From: DMER64 sp049652385
GTDB lineage: Bacteria; Bacteroidota; Bacteroidia; Bacteroidales; UBA932
Assembly (NCBI GenBank): GCA_049652385.1
Contig: JBASDX010000006.1
Location: 1 to 64,000, forward strand
DNA: 64,000 nt
Direction of reading: 5' to 3'
Position numbers and translations under genes: made by a program
Part shown: positions 16,857 through 26,747 of the stretch, piece by piece
How positions within the stretch are numbered: position 1 is the stretch's first letter
How the letters are laid out: the number at the start of each line of letters is the position of its first letter
Notes under the pieces: generated by a model
Seen by the model: the letters and a program-made list of their open reading frames with translations, nothing else
What the model was told of the DNA's origin: nothing
Database searches by the model: none

Positions 16857-17869
16857 ATACAACCTGGCTTACATTACTGCAGGAAAGAAGAATTGATATT
16901 CTTAATCAAGCAACTGAGTTTACAGGATTACCCGTTGTTGCCATTGAAAAAGACTGGTGGGTTACATTGGCTTTAAAAGCTTGTTTTTCTTTGCCTTACA
17001 GTGAACATCTTGTTTTTAAAGGCGGAACTTCGTTGAGCAAAGCGTGGAATTTGATTGAGCGATTTTCAGAAGATATAGATTTGGCATTGGATAGAAAGTT
17101 CTTGGGTTTTGAGGGTGATATCAGTAGAACGCAGATCAGAAAATTAAGAACAGAATCTTGCAAATTTATCTCTACTGTTTTCGTTGAAGATTTGAAAAAA
17201 GTTTTTGCTGAATGGAACGCGATTAATCAATGTTCAATCGTTGCTCAAGACGTAGAATACTCCGACAAAGATCCACAAATAATAGAAATACATTACCATT
17301 CTGTTTTAGATACAGAAAGATATTTGCCTCAAAAAGTATTGATTGAAATCGGCTCACGTTCACTGATAGAACCAACAGAAAAAAGAGAAATCATTTCAAT
17401 AGTAGGTTCATTTTTTAACAATTTCAATTTTGCAGACAAACCGTTTAGCATTGCAACCGTTTTACCACAACGAACATTTTTAGAAAAAATTTTTTTGTTG
17501 CACGAAGAATTTTTGCAAGCACCCGATAGAATTCGTGCCAATCGTTTAACAAGACATCTATACGATTTGGAAAAATTAATGGACACCGAACACGGAATAG
17601 AAGCATTGAAAAACACAACGCTATACAACAATATCGTTGCACACAGAGAAAAGTTTAATACAATCAGAGGCATTGATTACGCAAATCATACGCCTGATAA
17701 AATCAGAATTATTCCGCCCGACAACATTCTGAAAAATTGGGAGGAAGATTATCAATCTATGATACAGAATATGTTTTACGGATATTTTCTAAATTTTGAC
17801 GAACTGATAAACAGAATTACAGAGCTGCAAAAACGAATAAACACAAACCAATGCATAAGAGTGCAGTGA
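16853..17869 (+). CDS. AbiEii-type nucleotidyltransferase toxin
   Basis: 338 aa. It has the nucleotidyltransferase core of the AbiEii/AbiGii family: GGTSLSK at 57-63 and FSEDIDL at 71-77 with D74 and D76 as the likely metal ligands. Members inhibit growth by transferring nucleotides to targets such as tRNA ends. It is coupled to the antitoxin by an ATGA overlap. Length is usual for this shorter branch. The pair lies between a full MITE-like repeat and a single end of that repeat. It probably works in phage defence or stabilisation of the region. Confidence 0.88.
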   Translation: MNTTWLTLLQERRIDILNQATEFTGLPVVAIEKDWWVTLALKACFSLPYSEHLVFKGGTSLSKAWNLIERFSEDIDLALDRKFLGFEGDISRTQIRKLRTESCKFISTVFVEDLKKVFAEWNAINQCSIVAQDVEYSDKDPQIIEIHYHSVLDTERYLPQKVLIEIGSRSLIEPTEKREIISIVGSFFNNFNFADKPFSIATVLPQRTFLEKIFLLHEEFLQAPDRIRANRLTRHLYDLEKLMDTEHGIEALKNTTLYNNIVAHREKFNTIRGIDYANHTPDKIRIIPPDNILKNWEEDYQSMIQNMFYGYFLNFDELINRITELQKRINTNQCIRVQ

Positions 17870-17902
17870 CTGGAAGATGAGTTCTTCTCAGCCTTTTCCC
17901 AG

Positions 17903-17922
17903 CTTCAAGATGGTGCGCAAAA
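17903..17922. repeat. Single end of the MITE-like repeat
   Basis: CTTCAAGATGGTGCGCAAAA repeats the left end of the element at 15738 with one mismatch in 19 bases, in the same orientation, immediately downstream of the toxin gene and upstream of GC-rich sequence. Together the two bracket the AT-rich toxin-antitoxin pair as direct repeats about 2.2 kb apart. Confidence 0.55.
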
Positions 17923-17952
17923 GCCGGGGCCTGCAAACCAATAAATGCACCC

Positions 17953-18621
17953 CTACCACACATACAGCACCAGCCGGTACCTGACCTGCCGGCAGTAATC
18001 TGTATAGCCCGGTAGTTCGCGCCGGAGGATGGTGTCTTCGTAACGGGTCCTTAGGACAACCAATACCACCATTAGAACCATGGGAATGATGGCCCATTTG
18101 GAGCCTAATGCAAACGGCATAGACAGGGAGCTCAGGATCATGCCCAGGTAGCCCGGGTGGCGGACTATGCGGTAGGGCCCGGTGGTGATTACCCGGTGGC
18201 TTTTATTTTCCTGGATGCGCACGGTCGTTTCAAAAAACGGGTTATGGAGCATGGGCCATACAGAAAATACGGCAGACAGCAGGTACAAAATGATGCCGGC
18301 ATACAAATAGAAAAACGGGAGGGTGTCTGCCAGGTTCAGGCGTCTGTCCAGTCCGGCCACCAGAGGCGTGACAAACAAGGCCAGCAGGAAATAGGTCAAA
18401 ATGATGTATTTGTCCAACGTCTTGGTGCCCTCTTGCATTTTCTCCCTGTCTTTTAACAATTGCGGGGCTTTTTTATAGAGCAGTATGCCAATGACAATGC
18501 CTCCCAAAGCATAGGTGCCCAGGTATATCCATACCCGTACATTGTCCAGATCACCGGAAGCGGCAAAGAAAACCAGTCCCGTGATGATGATCCACCGGAT
18601 GGGCGCTAAAAAGACTTTCAT
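17953..18621 (-). CDS. Isoprenylcysteine carboxyl methyltransferase-like (ICMT/PEMT) membrane protein
   Basis: 222 aa with about five hydrophobic segments. The C-terminal signature is that of the ICMT/PEMT superfamily: HRVITTGPYRIVRHPGYLG followed, after a membrane segment, by RYEDTILRRELPGY. This region binds S-adenosylmethionine and the methyl acceptor in the family. Bacterial members act on unknown lipids or small molecules, so the substrate is open. GC-rich, transcribed away from the next gene. Confidence 0.82.
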   Translation of the reverse strand: MKVFLAPIRWIIITGLVFFAASGDLDNVRVWIYLGTYALGGIVIGILLYKKAPQLLKDREKMQEGTKTLDKYIILTYFLLALFVTPLVAGLDRRLNLADTLPFFYLYAGIILYLLSAVFSVWPMLHNPFFETTVRIQENKSHRVITTGPYRIVRHPGYLGMILSSLSMPFALGSKWAIIPMVLMVVLVVLRTRYEDTILRRELPGYTDYCRQVRYRLVLYVW

Positions 18622-18754
18622 GTAATTAATAAAAAGAAGTTTTTCTTAATAAATGAATAAAAATTCTTTTCGTTAAGACAAAATTAAGTGTTTTACTAGA
18701 ACTTTCTGTATAAGGTGCTCCTAATTTTAACCTAGCTAATTAATGTTATAAATC

Positions 18755-19924
18755 ATGATACGAAGCCTTATGATAAAAACGTTCTTTAAAACCTCCATTC
18801 TACTCTTTCTTATCATAGCTACAACGTGCCATTTGTATTCACAAAGACTTAGAGATTATGGCATCATTCCGGGCATATTTAAAACGGGAAAGGAAAATGC
18901 TATTACAGATGTGGAGGGTGTTACAGTAGGACATGTGACTTGCATTGTTGCCGACAGTATCAGAACCGGGGTTACCGCCATTGTGCCTCATCAAGGAAAT
19001 ATCTTTAGAAACAAAGTTCCCGCAGCCATTTATTCAGGTAACGGTTTTGGAAAACTCACCGGATATACACAGGTGCAAGAACTTGGAAATATTGAGACTC
19101 CCATTATTTTAACTAATACGTTAAGTGTGGCCGCCGGCCTGGATGGACTGATTACTTATACGCTGCAGCAACCGGGCAACGAGAATGTCCGATCGGTAAA
19201 TGGGATAGTCGGTGAAACAAACGATAGCCAGCTCAACAAAATAACGGCGCGTTATATTAAGCCGCATATGGTCGTGGAAGCCATTAAAAATGCCAAAAGC
19301 GGACCTGTTGAGGAAGGAGCCGTAGGTGCCGGTACGGGTACCAGTGCTTTTGGGTTCAAGGGCGGCATAGGAACCTCTTCACGCGTTCTGCCCAAGAGTC
19401 TGGGAGGCTATACCGTAGGTGTCCTGGTGCAAACCAATTACGGAGGAGTACTGGAGATAGCAGGCGTTCCGGTAGGACCTCTGCTGGAGAAATACAGTTT
19501 TAAGAACAGTGTGTTACAAGACGTGGATGGGTCTTGTATGATAGTTGTCATAACAGATGCACCTGTGGATGCACGCAATTTGGAGCGTATGGCAAAGAGA
19601 GCCATGTTTGGAATTGCCAAGACGGGAGGTATTGCATCAAACGGTAGCGGTGATTATGTGATTGCCTTATCTGTATGTCCGGACAATCTGGTTCAAGAAG
19701 AGGGTGCATTGTATACGTCAAGCGTGTTACATAACGGAGACATGTCACCTCTTTTTTTGGCAACCATAGAGGCGACGGCAGAGGCCCTGTGGAACTCTTT
19801 GTTTATGGCCCGGACAACGAAAGGGTACGAGGGAAAAATCGTTCCTCAGATACCTGTTGATGAAGTGGTAAAAATGTTGAAACAATCCAGATATTTTGAG
19901 CAAACATTGAATATTACAAAATGA
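18755..19924 (+). CDS. Exported P1-family (DmpA/S58) aminopeptidase
   Basis: 389 aa. An N-terminal hydrophobic signal (FKTSILLFLIIATTC) is followed by the P1 hydrolase fold: LRDYGIIPG, NAITDVEGVTVGH, GETNDSQLN, GAVGAGTGTS and, near the C-terminal third, SNGSGDYVIALS. In DmpA and BapA the autocatalytic cleavage and nucleophilic serine lie in this NGS region. Members release N-terminal D-, beta- or L-amino acids from peptides. It starts the AT-rich locus and is joined by an ATGA overlap to a racemase. A second in-frame ATG at 18770 is an alternative start. Periplasmic location is inferred. Confidence 0.85.
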   Translation: MIRSLMIKTFFKTSILLFLIIATTCHLYSQRLRDYGIIPGIFKTGKENAITDVEGVTVGHVTCIVADSIRTGVTAIVPHQGNIFRNKVPAAIYSGNGFGKLTGYTQVQELGNIETPIILTNTLSVAAGLDGLITYTLQQPGNENVRSVNGIVGETNDSQLNKITARYIKPHMVVEAIKNAKSGPVEEGAVGAGTGTSAFGFKGGIGTSSRVLPKSLGGYTVGVLVQTNYGGVLEIAGVPVGPLLEKYSFKNSVLQDVDGSCMIVVITDAPVDARNLERMAKRAMFGIAKTGGIASNGSGDYVIALSVCPDNLVQEEGALYTSSVLHNGDMSPLFLATIEATAEALWNSLFMARTTKGYEGKIVPQIPVDEVVKMLKQSRYFEQTLNITK

Positions 19925-20643
19925 GACCAAATCTGACTTTAGGTATTTTAGGCGGCATGGGTCCGGCCGCGACAGCGGAATTTTTGATGCTGCTGACAGA
20001 AAAAGCACCGGCCTCTTGTGATCAGGAGCATCCGGAAACCATCATCTATTCAAATACGATTACCCCGGACAGAACTGCTTATTTACTGGGCAAAGGTCCC
20101 TGCCCTCGTGCAGATATCAAACGTGGTGTTGATGCTTTGTACAAGTGGGGTGCCGATGTGTTGGCAGTACCTTGCAACACGGCTCATTTTTTTCTGGACG
20201 AACTGGTGGCAAATGGGCAGATGCCTCTTCCTCTGATACATATTATTGATGCGACTATAAAAGCCTCTGCCGGAATTTGTTCTGAAGGAGCCTGGCTCAC
20301 CGCAACAAAAGGCACCATGAAAACTGGTATTTACCAGAAACATGCAGAAGCTTTAAACTATACATTCCGAATTCCCACTCCGGAGCAAATGACAACCATA
20401 CAATATGTTATAGATCTTGTGAAGGGCAAAAAATACAGAACTGCCGGAAGATTATACAAAAATGTAATTGAAGCGCTTTGGTCAAAGGAAAAACTGCCTA
20501 TCGTGTGTGCTTGTACCGAGCTTCCCATAGCCTTTAATTATACAGGACTGGACAAGAGTTTAGAAGTATCCAGTTTACATGCACTGGCAGATGCCTGTGT
20601 AGCCTATCTTTACAACTCGGAAAAACAACAAGTAATGTTATGA
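19921..20643 (+). CDS. Aspartate/glutamate racemase family protein
   Basis: 240 aa, no signal peptide. Typical motifs: LGILGGMGPAAT at the N-terminus, VPCNTAHFF with the first catalytic cysteine, and CACTELPIAF with the second. These two cysteines do the two-base racemisation of aspartate or glutamate. Substrate specificity cannot be read off. It overlaps the peptidase upstream and the transporter downstream by four bases each, so peptide hydrolysis, racemisation and uptake genes are translated as one unit. Confidence 0.9.
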   Translation: MRPNLTLGILGGMGPAATAEFLMLLTEKAPASCDQEHPETIIYSNTITPDRTAYLLGKGPCPRADIKRGVDALYKWGADVLAVPCNTAHFFLDELVANGQMPLPLIHIIDATIKASAGICSEGAWLTATKGTMKTGIYQKHAEALNYTFRIPTPEQMTTIQYVIDLVKGKKYRTAGRLYKNVIEALWSKEKLPIVCACTELPIAFNYTGLDKSLEVSSLHALADACVAYLYNSEKQQVML

Positions 20644-21869
20644 AACTTAAGAAGTTAGCAATTCACTGGAAGATTCTGATAGCCATTTTGCTGGGTGCTT
20701 TGTTTGGAATATTTTTATCCGACTATATAAAGTATATTCAATGGGCCGGTGACATGTTTCTGCGTGCTCTGAGAATGATTATCATACCCATTATATTTAC
20801 GTCTCTCACTATGGGTGTCGCAAGTATCGGCAGCTCTGCCGATCTTGGAAGAATAGCCGGAAAGACCTTTGCTTTCTATGTATCCACCACACTTATTGCG
20901 GCAACTATGGGTATCTTTTTGGTGAACATTTTCAAGCCCGGCGTGGGCATTGATGTAGGACTCTCTGAAAATGTGGAGTCCATTGCGGCAACACAGACCT
21001 CGTTTATAGACCAAATTGTGAACATCATTCCTGCAAATATTTTTGCAGATATGGCTAATGGAAATGTATTGCCTTTGATTTTCTTCTCTATTTTATTCGG
21101 TTTCTTCATTACCAGAGTAGGAGATAAGTCAAGAAACTTTATGATAGATTTCTTCAGCAGCACGTACGATGTCATTATTACCATAACCATGTTTATCATC
21201 CGCCTTGCGCCTTATGGCGTATTTGCCATTGTGGCTACGATGATAGGTAAGCAAGCCGGAGACGTGGATAAACTGCTTAAAACGTTGAGCAGTCTTGGAG
21301 TGTTTGTAAGCCTTGTCTGGGCAGGCTGCCTTATTCAAACGTTTATCATACTGCCTGCCATTGTTCGGTTCATTGGAAAAGCCAATCCCTGGAAACATAT
21401 GAGCAAAATGTCTACGGCCATACTTACGGCGTTTTCAACTTGTTCCTCTGCAGCGGCACTACCTATATCCTTGCGCGATACGCAGGAGAAAGTAGGTGTT
21501 TCCAACAAAATTGCCAGCTTCACGTTACCTCTTGGGGCTACCGTCAATATGAACGGGACAGCGTTATTTGAGAGTGTTGCCGTTCTGTTCATTGCTCAAG
21601 CGTATGGTATTGAATTAACTACTTTACAGCAAGTACTGGTAGTAGCCACTGTTCTTCTGGCTGCCATAGGTACTGCCAGCATCCCCATGGCCGGTTTGGT
21701 TATGATCTCCGTTGTCTTATCGGCCGTAGGTTTGCCCTTAGAAGGTATAGGGCTTATTCTTGCTGTTGAACAACTGTGTGATATGCCACGTACTGCCACA
21801 AACAGTTATGGTGATATGTGCGCGGCAGTAGTAATTGCAAAGTCCGAAAGAGAAATTTTAAAAATTTAA
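20640..21869 (+). CDS. Dicarboxylate/amino acid:cation symporter (DAACS, SLC1-like)
   Basis: 409 aa inner-membrane carrier. Family marks: a serine-rich FSTCSSAAALP hairpin segment, NMNGTALFE in TM7 and, in TM8, MPRTATNSYGD with the Asp and Asn residues that bind substrate and cation. Members carry glutamate, aspartate or C4-dicarboxylates with Na+ or H+. The coupling to an Asp/Glu racemase argues for acidic amino acids. Length is usual. Confidence 0.92.
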   Translation: MKLKKLAIHWKILIAILLGALFGIFLSDYIKYIQWAGDMFLRALRMIIIPIIFTSLTMGVASIGSSADLGRIAGKTFAFYVSTTLIAATMGIFLVNIFKPGVGIDVGLSENVESIAATQTSFIDQIVNIIPANIFADMANGNVLPLIFFSILFGFFITRVGDKSRNFMIDFFSSTYDVIITITMFIIRLAPYGVFAIVATMIGKQAGDVDKLLKTLSSLGVFVSLVWAGCLIQTFIILPAIVRFIGKANPWKHMSKMSTAILTAFSTCSSAAALPISLRDTQEKVGVSNKIASFTLPLGATVNMNGTALFESVAVLFIAQAYGIELTTLQQVLVVATVLLAAIGTASIPMAGLVMISVVLSAVGLPLEGIGLILAVEQLCDMPRTATNSYGDMCAAVVIAKSEREILKI

Positions 21870-21950
21870 TTCTATTAATAAAATATTAATGATAATATTA
21901 ATCAGTGTCCTATAGTGAATCTTTAACTTTATGTGTAATATTAATTAAAT

Positions 21951-24905
21951 ATGTCTATTATGAAAAGGAGGTTATTAGTATTTCTCACCTTGATACTTTG
22001 CTTCTCTTTATCGGCATTTGCTCAGAAGACTATTACTGGTGTAGTGCTCGATGGGTCTGCAAATAATGAACCGATGACCGGAGTTGCAATTGTTATTAAA
22101 GGTACTTCTATCGGCACCCATTCAGATATTGAAGGCAAGTTTTCAATCTCTGCAAAAAATGGAGATGTCTTAAGACTCAGTTTTATTGGGTATACTACCA
22201 AAGAGGTAATGGTCGATGGAGATGCTCCTCTTATGGTTATACTGGAACAAGATGTAACGTTGTTGGATGATATTGTTGTGGTTGGATATGGTGTGCAAAA
22301 AAAGAGCGATGTGACAGGAGCCGTGGCTTCCTTGAAAAAAGACGTTCTTGAAAACAGGCCTGCACCAAATCTCATTACGGCGTTGCAAGGTTCTATCCCG
22401 GGACTGAAAATAGAATTATATGGGTCTGATGCCGAGGGCAGTAAGAGTTCGACCGTTATCAGAGGCACCAATTCCATTAATGCCGGTAATGCCCCTCTTA
22501 TTATTCTGGATGGAGCACCCTATTACTTTAGCTGGTCCGAGTTGAATCCGGATGATATCGAGTCTATCGAGGTACTGAAAGACGCCTCTTCTGCAGCTAT
22601 TTATGGCTCCCGAGGTGCAAACGGTGTCATTTTAATTACTACCAAGAGAGGTTCGAGTGAAAAAGCAAGGGTTAACTATCACGGTTACATGACAGTCCTG
22701 GATGTTTATGAACTTCCTAAAATGATGGACGGCGATACGTTTTACTATTATAAAAACGAAGCCGTCGGCGATTTCACGCTGACTGAGCGCAATACGTTCT
22801 TAAGCAAAAATTATGTTGATTGGGTAGGTCTCGCTTTAAGAACAGGGTTCAACCATTACCATACCGTCTCTGTCAGTGGTAAAACAAAGGTTAACAATTA
22901 TTTTGTGTCTTTTATTGTTTCAGATAATAAAGGTATTGCAAAAGGTAATGACTTTACAAAATACTCCGGTAGGATTAATTTTGAACAGGAAATTGGCAAA
23001 TGGGTTAAATATGGGACAAATACTCAAGTTAATTACGTAGACAGAAGCGGTCATTACGTAGATTTTGAATCGGCCTACTATATGAATCCCCTGGCTCAAG
23101 CATTTAATTCTGATGGTTCGTTACGCTTACAAACCTGGGAAGCCACAACAGACGTTGCCAATCCCTTGTCTGCACTCAACGACATTAACAGCAATCTGCG
23201 CAGAACTATAATGACCAACAATTACTTAGACGTAAAATTCCCTATTGATGGTTTGCTTTACAAGTTAAATACAAATTTGCAGTTTGACTCAAGAAATGAA
23301 AACACCTATTATGGAAGAAATACCTATACAGGAGCCAGAAATAACGGATTATTAATCATCGACAACTCCTATTCATCTAAGTGGTTGATTGAGAACATTT
23401 TAAGTTATACGAAAACATTCGGTAAGCACAGCATCTTCCTTACAGCTCTGTACTCTGCACAGCACCAGACAAGAGAGACAAATTCAATAGAAGGTAGTGG
23501 ATTTGGAAGCGATGTGTTGACGTATTGGCAGCCAAACAAAGCAACGGCTCTTACCGCCGCAGCAAGCGAATGGACCAAAACACACGTTTCGCAAATGTTA
23601 AGAGCCAACTACTCATACGATTCCAGATATTTAATGACACTTACAGTACGGCACGATGGTTATTCCGCTTTTGGTGTGGATAAAAAATACGGACTGTTTC
23701 CATCGGTTGCTCTTGGCTGGAATATCATCAATGAGCCGTTTCTTGAAGGAAAAAAGATGCACAAACTATTCAACGAGCTGAAATTAAGGGTTTCATACGG
23801 TATAAATGGTAACGAAGCAATTGATCCTTACGCTACTCTTCCCAAGTTGAGTACAAGGAATTATCTGGGTGATGATTATTCTTCAGAGTTTGGTTATTAT
23901 CCGACTAAACTAGAATCTCCACTTTTGGGGTGGGAGAAGACGGCTTCTTTTAACATTGGTTTGGATTTCGGTTTATTAGCTAACAGAATATCGGGTACTT
24001 TGGATGTTTATGATGCTAGAACAAGTGACTTGCTTTTGATAAAAACAATACCCTCAATAAACGGAGCAAGTTCCATTTGGGAGAATATTGGTAAAACCCG
24101 CAGCTATGGGATTGAGTTTGGACTTCATGCCACCAATATCAGTAAAAAAGATTTTACCTGGTCTACTAGTTTCATGATATATGCAAATAGAACGAAGCTT
24201 GTTGATGTCGGATTATATGACGAAAACGGAAATCCCATAGATGACGTTGCCTCGGGCTATTTCCTGGGCTGGCCCACCAACTGTTACTACGATTACGTGT
24301 TTGATGGTATTTGGCAGATTGGGGAAACAGGTCCGGACACACCTTTACACTCACAGCCGGGTTTTGTTAAATACAAAGACTTGGATGGTGACGGCGATAT
24401 CACACCTGAAAAAGACAAAATGGTGGTTGGTTCACGCGAAGCAAAATTTGATGCAAGTCTGACGAACACATTCAGGTATAAAAACTTGTCGCTATCTGTT
24501 TATATGACAGGGCGTTATGGCTCTCTTACACCAAATTACTTCTTAAATTCGCATACGGAAAGCTATAGAATTAACCTGTACCATAGGGCTTTCTGGTCAG
24601 AGACATATCCTATTAATGAATATCCTTCAAATACCAAAGACGCTTCCAGCAATCCAAAACGTGTAAGATTTTACAGAAGTGCCGATTTTATAAAGGTTAA
24701 AGACGTCACATTATCTTACAGATTGCCCGACAAGCTTTTGCAATCCATAAAAGTAAATAAGCTGGAAGTATATGTGAATATGAAGAATTTATTCACATTT
24801 ACCAACTGGGTAGGACTCGATCCTGAATTTGTGGGCTCTTCCAGCAGACAAAGATCTATACCTCAAACAAGAGAATATACACTTGGACTAAAAATAGGTT
24901 TTTAA
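21951..24905 (+). CDS. SusC-like TonB-dependent outer-membrane transporter
   Basis: 984 aa. Signal peptide (LLVFLTLILCFSLSAFAQ), then a carboxypeptidase-D-like beta-sandwich (TITGVVLDG, GKFSISAKNGD, LRLSFIGYTT), the plug start DDIVVVGYGVQKK, RGTNSINAG and SSAAIYGSRGANGVI, then the barrel with a terminal aromatic residue (KIGF). SusC proteins import oligomers together with a SusD lid. The partner follows 12 bases downstream. No glycoside hydrolase is nearby, and the flanking genes are peptide- and amino-acid-related, so a peptide ligand is more likely than a glycan. The start could also be the ATG at 21960. Confidence 0.93.
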   Translation: MSIMKRRLLVFLTLILCFSLSAFAQKTITGVVLDGSANNEPMTGVAIVIKGTSIGTHSDIEGKFSISAKNGDVLRLSFIGYTTKEVMVDGDAPLMVILEQDVTLLDDIVVVGYGVQKKSDVTGAVASLKKDVLENRPAPNLITALQGSIPGLKIELYGSDAEGSKSSTVIRGTNSINAGNAPLIILDGAPYYFSWSELNPDDIESIEVLKDASSAAIYGSRGANGVILITTKRGSSEKARVNYHGYMTVLDVYELPKMMDGDTFYYYKNEAVGDFTLTERNTFLSKNYVDWVGLALRTGFNHYHTVSVSGKTKVNNYFVSFIVSDNKGIAKGNDFTKYSGRINFEQEIGKWVKYGTNTQVNYVDRSGHYVDFESAYYMNPLAQAFNSDGSLRLQTWEATTDVANPLSALNDINSNLRRTIMTNNYLDVKFPIDGLLYKLNTNLQFDSRNENTYYGRNTYTGARNNGLLIIDNSYSSKWLIENILSYTKTFGKHSIFLTALYSAQHQTRETNSIEGSGFGSDVLTYWQPNKATALTAAASEWTKTHVSQMLRANYSYDSRYLMTLTVRHDGYSAFGVDKKYGLFPSVALGWNIINEPFLEGKKMHKLFNELKLRVSYGINGNEAIDPYATLPKLSTRNYLGDDYSSEFGYYPTKLESPLLGWEKTASFNIGLDFGLLANRISGTLDVYDARTSDLLLIKTIPSINGASSIWENIGKTRSYGIEFGLHATNISKKDFTWSTSFMIYANRTKLVDVGLYDENGNPIDDVASGYFLGWPTNCYYDYVFDGIWQIGETGPDTPLHSQPGFVKYKDLDGDGDITPEKDKMVVGSREAKFDASLTNTFRYKNLSLSVYMTGRYGSLTPNYFLNSHTESYRINLYHRAFWSETYPINEYPSNTKDASSNPKRVRFYRSADFIKVKDVTLSYRLPDKLLQSIKVNKLEVYVNMKNLFTFTNWVGLDPEFVGSSSRQRSIPQTREYTLGLKIGF

Positions 24906-24917
24906 AAAATTTTAAGT

Positions 24918-26735
24918 ATGAAACGAATAATCATTATAGCAACAATATTGACAACTTGCTTCATTTCTGAATCTTGTACTAAAGATTTTTTAACAGAAAA
25001 GCCGGTTGATGAAATTTATGCCAATAATCTTCTGGTCAATTACAGAGGGTTTTACAGCATGATTTCTGCTCAAAGAGGACTTATGAGAAACGAGCATGGA
25101 AGATTCGATGCTACCGCCATCAGTCCGAATTCCGTTTTCAATGGAGGTTCAGACCTATATTTTGGTAACCAAAGAATATCCACGGCAACCTGGTGGAACT
25201 GGCCAAAACTTATCACTCAATTTACCGATGGTGTGGTTTTTAAAGAGATTTTCGATCAAATGTACACCATCATCAATGTAAGCAATATGATTATCAACAG
25301 GGCAGAAAATGACCCAAACGTAGATTGGGAAGGTGGCTCTGCAGAAAAGGATGAAATAAATAAGACCTCAATCATTGCACAAGCAAAATTCTTCAGAGCC
25401 TGGGCATACCGGCATCTAACCTACAGCTTTGGTGATGTTCCTCTTAGCCTGGAAGAGATTACGGGATCAAATTACAGAACAGACTGGGACAGAGACCCTG
25501 TTGAAAAAGTACGTGAGGCAATGATTGCAGATTTCCAATATTGCGTGGATCATTTGGATTGGCGTACAGACGGTAACAACACAAAGCCCAATCAAGCCAT
25601 TGCCAGAACCTATTTGGCGGAAACCTATCTTGCCATTGATAAAGTACAAGAAGCTTCCGAAGTGTTAAAACCGCTTTGTGAAGGAGATAAGTATAGCCTG
25701 ATGACGACAAGATTCGGCTCAAACGCAAGCGAACCGGGCAATTGCTTTATTGATGTATTCCGCAGCCCTCTCTATTCTGAAGGTAATAAAGAAGTACTAT
25801 ACAGCTTCCTGAATGCCGAGGAAGAGTCCATTCCGTATGGAACAACCGGCATAAGTGAGGTCCGCAACATGTTTAAAAACTACTATTCGTACCTGACGGA
25901 AGTAGCTACACTCACTCATCCCGATTATGAAGGCAAGACCATAGATCTCTTCTGGTCCTTGAACGGAGGTAAAGGGGCGACCCGTCTTGCCGTTCCCATT
26001 GGAGCATGGAGGCTATACGAATGGGGTAATCAGCAAGATAATGACATACGCTACGACGAATATTCCGTTATGAAAAAACTGTATTTTCTCAATACAAAAA
26101 ATGAAGTATATGAGATTCTTGATAAAGACGGTAACAGCCCGATTGCTCTCAAGCCCACAGCTGCCATGTTTGCCACATCTGAGGGCACGATTAAAAACTA
26201 TTTTCTGCCTTCTACACGTAAATGGGATAATCTTCACTCTAATTTTGAAAGAGCCAGTACAGACTATTGTTTCCAAAATGTCTCCTATATGCGGCTATCA
26301 GAATCTTATTTTTTATACGCAGAAGCTTTGCATAAATTAGGGGATAATGAGGGGGCAGCAAAATGGATAAATAAAATTCGTAGTCGTGCACAAGTCTCTA
26401 CTGTAACATCCTCAGACATCACAATGGATTTTATATTGGATGAACGTGCCAGGGAGCTCCTTTGTGAAGGACAAAGAAGGCATACTTTAATGCGTGTGAG
26501 TCAAGCAAATGGTGGAGACGAAAGAGATGTCAATAATTACTTCAAACGTAGAATAAGAGAGATTAACGAAGTCTGTGGACAAATTGAAGGTGGCATTTCC
26601 ATGCTGGGAACAACAACAGTAAGCCACGGTGCAGAACTTTATGATACCCCGGTGTTATTCCCCATTCCAAAGGTCTTTATAGACTCTAATACGAAAATTC
26701 GAATTAAACAAAACGAAGGATATCCTTCTTATTAA
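24918..26735 (+). CDS. SusD/RagB-like surface lipoprotein
   Basis: 605 aa. Lipoprotein signal with Cys in FISESCTKDFL, then the SusD helical repeat fold: an N-terminal FLTEKPVDE, the TPR-like segment AQAKFFRAWAYRHL, the DWDRDPVEKV block, and the C-terminal RLSESYFLYAEALH followed by DFILDERARELLCEGQR. It binds substrate at the cell surface and caps the SusC barrel. It lies between the SusC gene and a DUF5689 lipoprotein gene, with short gaps. Confidence 0.93.
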   Translation: MKRIIIIATILTTCFISESCTKDFLTEKPVDEIYANNLLVNYRGFYSMISAQRGLMRNEHGRFDATAISPNSVFNGGSDLYFGNQRISTATWWNWPKLITQFTDGVVFKEIFDQMYTIINVSNMIINRAENDPNVDWEGGSAEKDEINKTSIIAQAKFFRAWAYRHLTYSFGDVPLSLEEITGSNYRTDWDRDPVEKVREAMIADFQYCVDHLDWRTDGNNTKPNQAIARTYLAETYLAIDKVQEASEVLKPLCEGDKYSLMTTRFGSNASEPGNCFIDVFRSPLYSEGNKEVLYSFLNAEEESIPYGTTGISEVRNMFKNYYSYLTEVATLTHPDYEGKTIDLFWSLNGGKGATRLAVPIGAWRLYEWGNQQDNDIRYDEYSVMKKLYFLNTKNEVYEILDKDGNSPIALKPTAAMFATSEGTIKNYFLPSTRKWDNLHSNFERASTDYCFQNVSYMRLSESYFLYAEALHKLGDNEGAAKWINKIRSRAQVSTVTSSDITMDFILDERARELLCEGQRRHTLMRVSQANGGDERDVNNYFKRRIREINEVCGQIEGGISMLGTTTVSHGAELYDTPVLFPIPKVFIDSNTKIRIKQNEGYPSY

Positions 26736-26747
26736 AATTTACACATA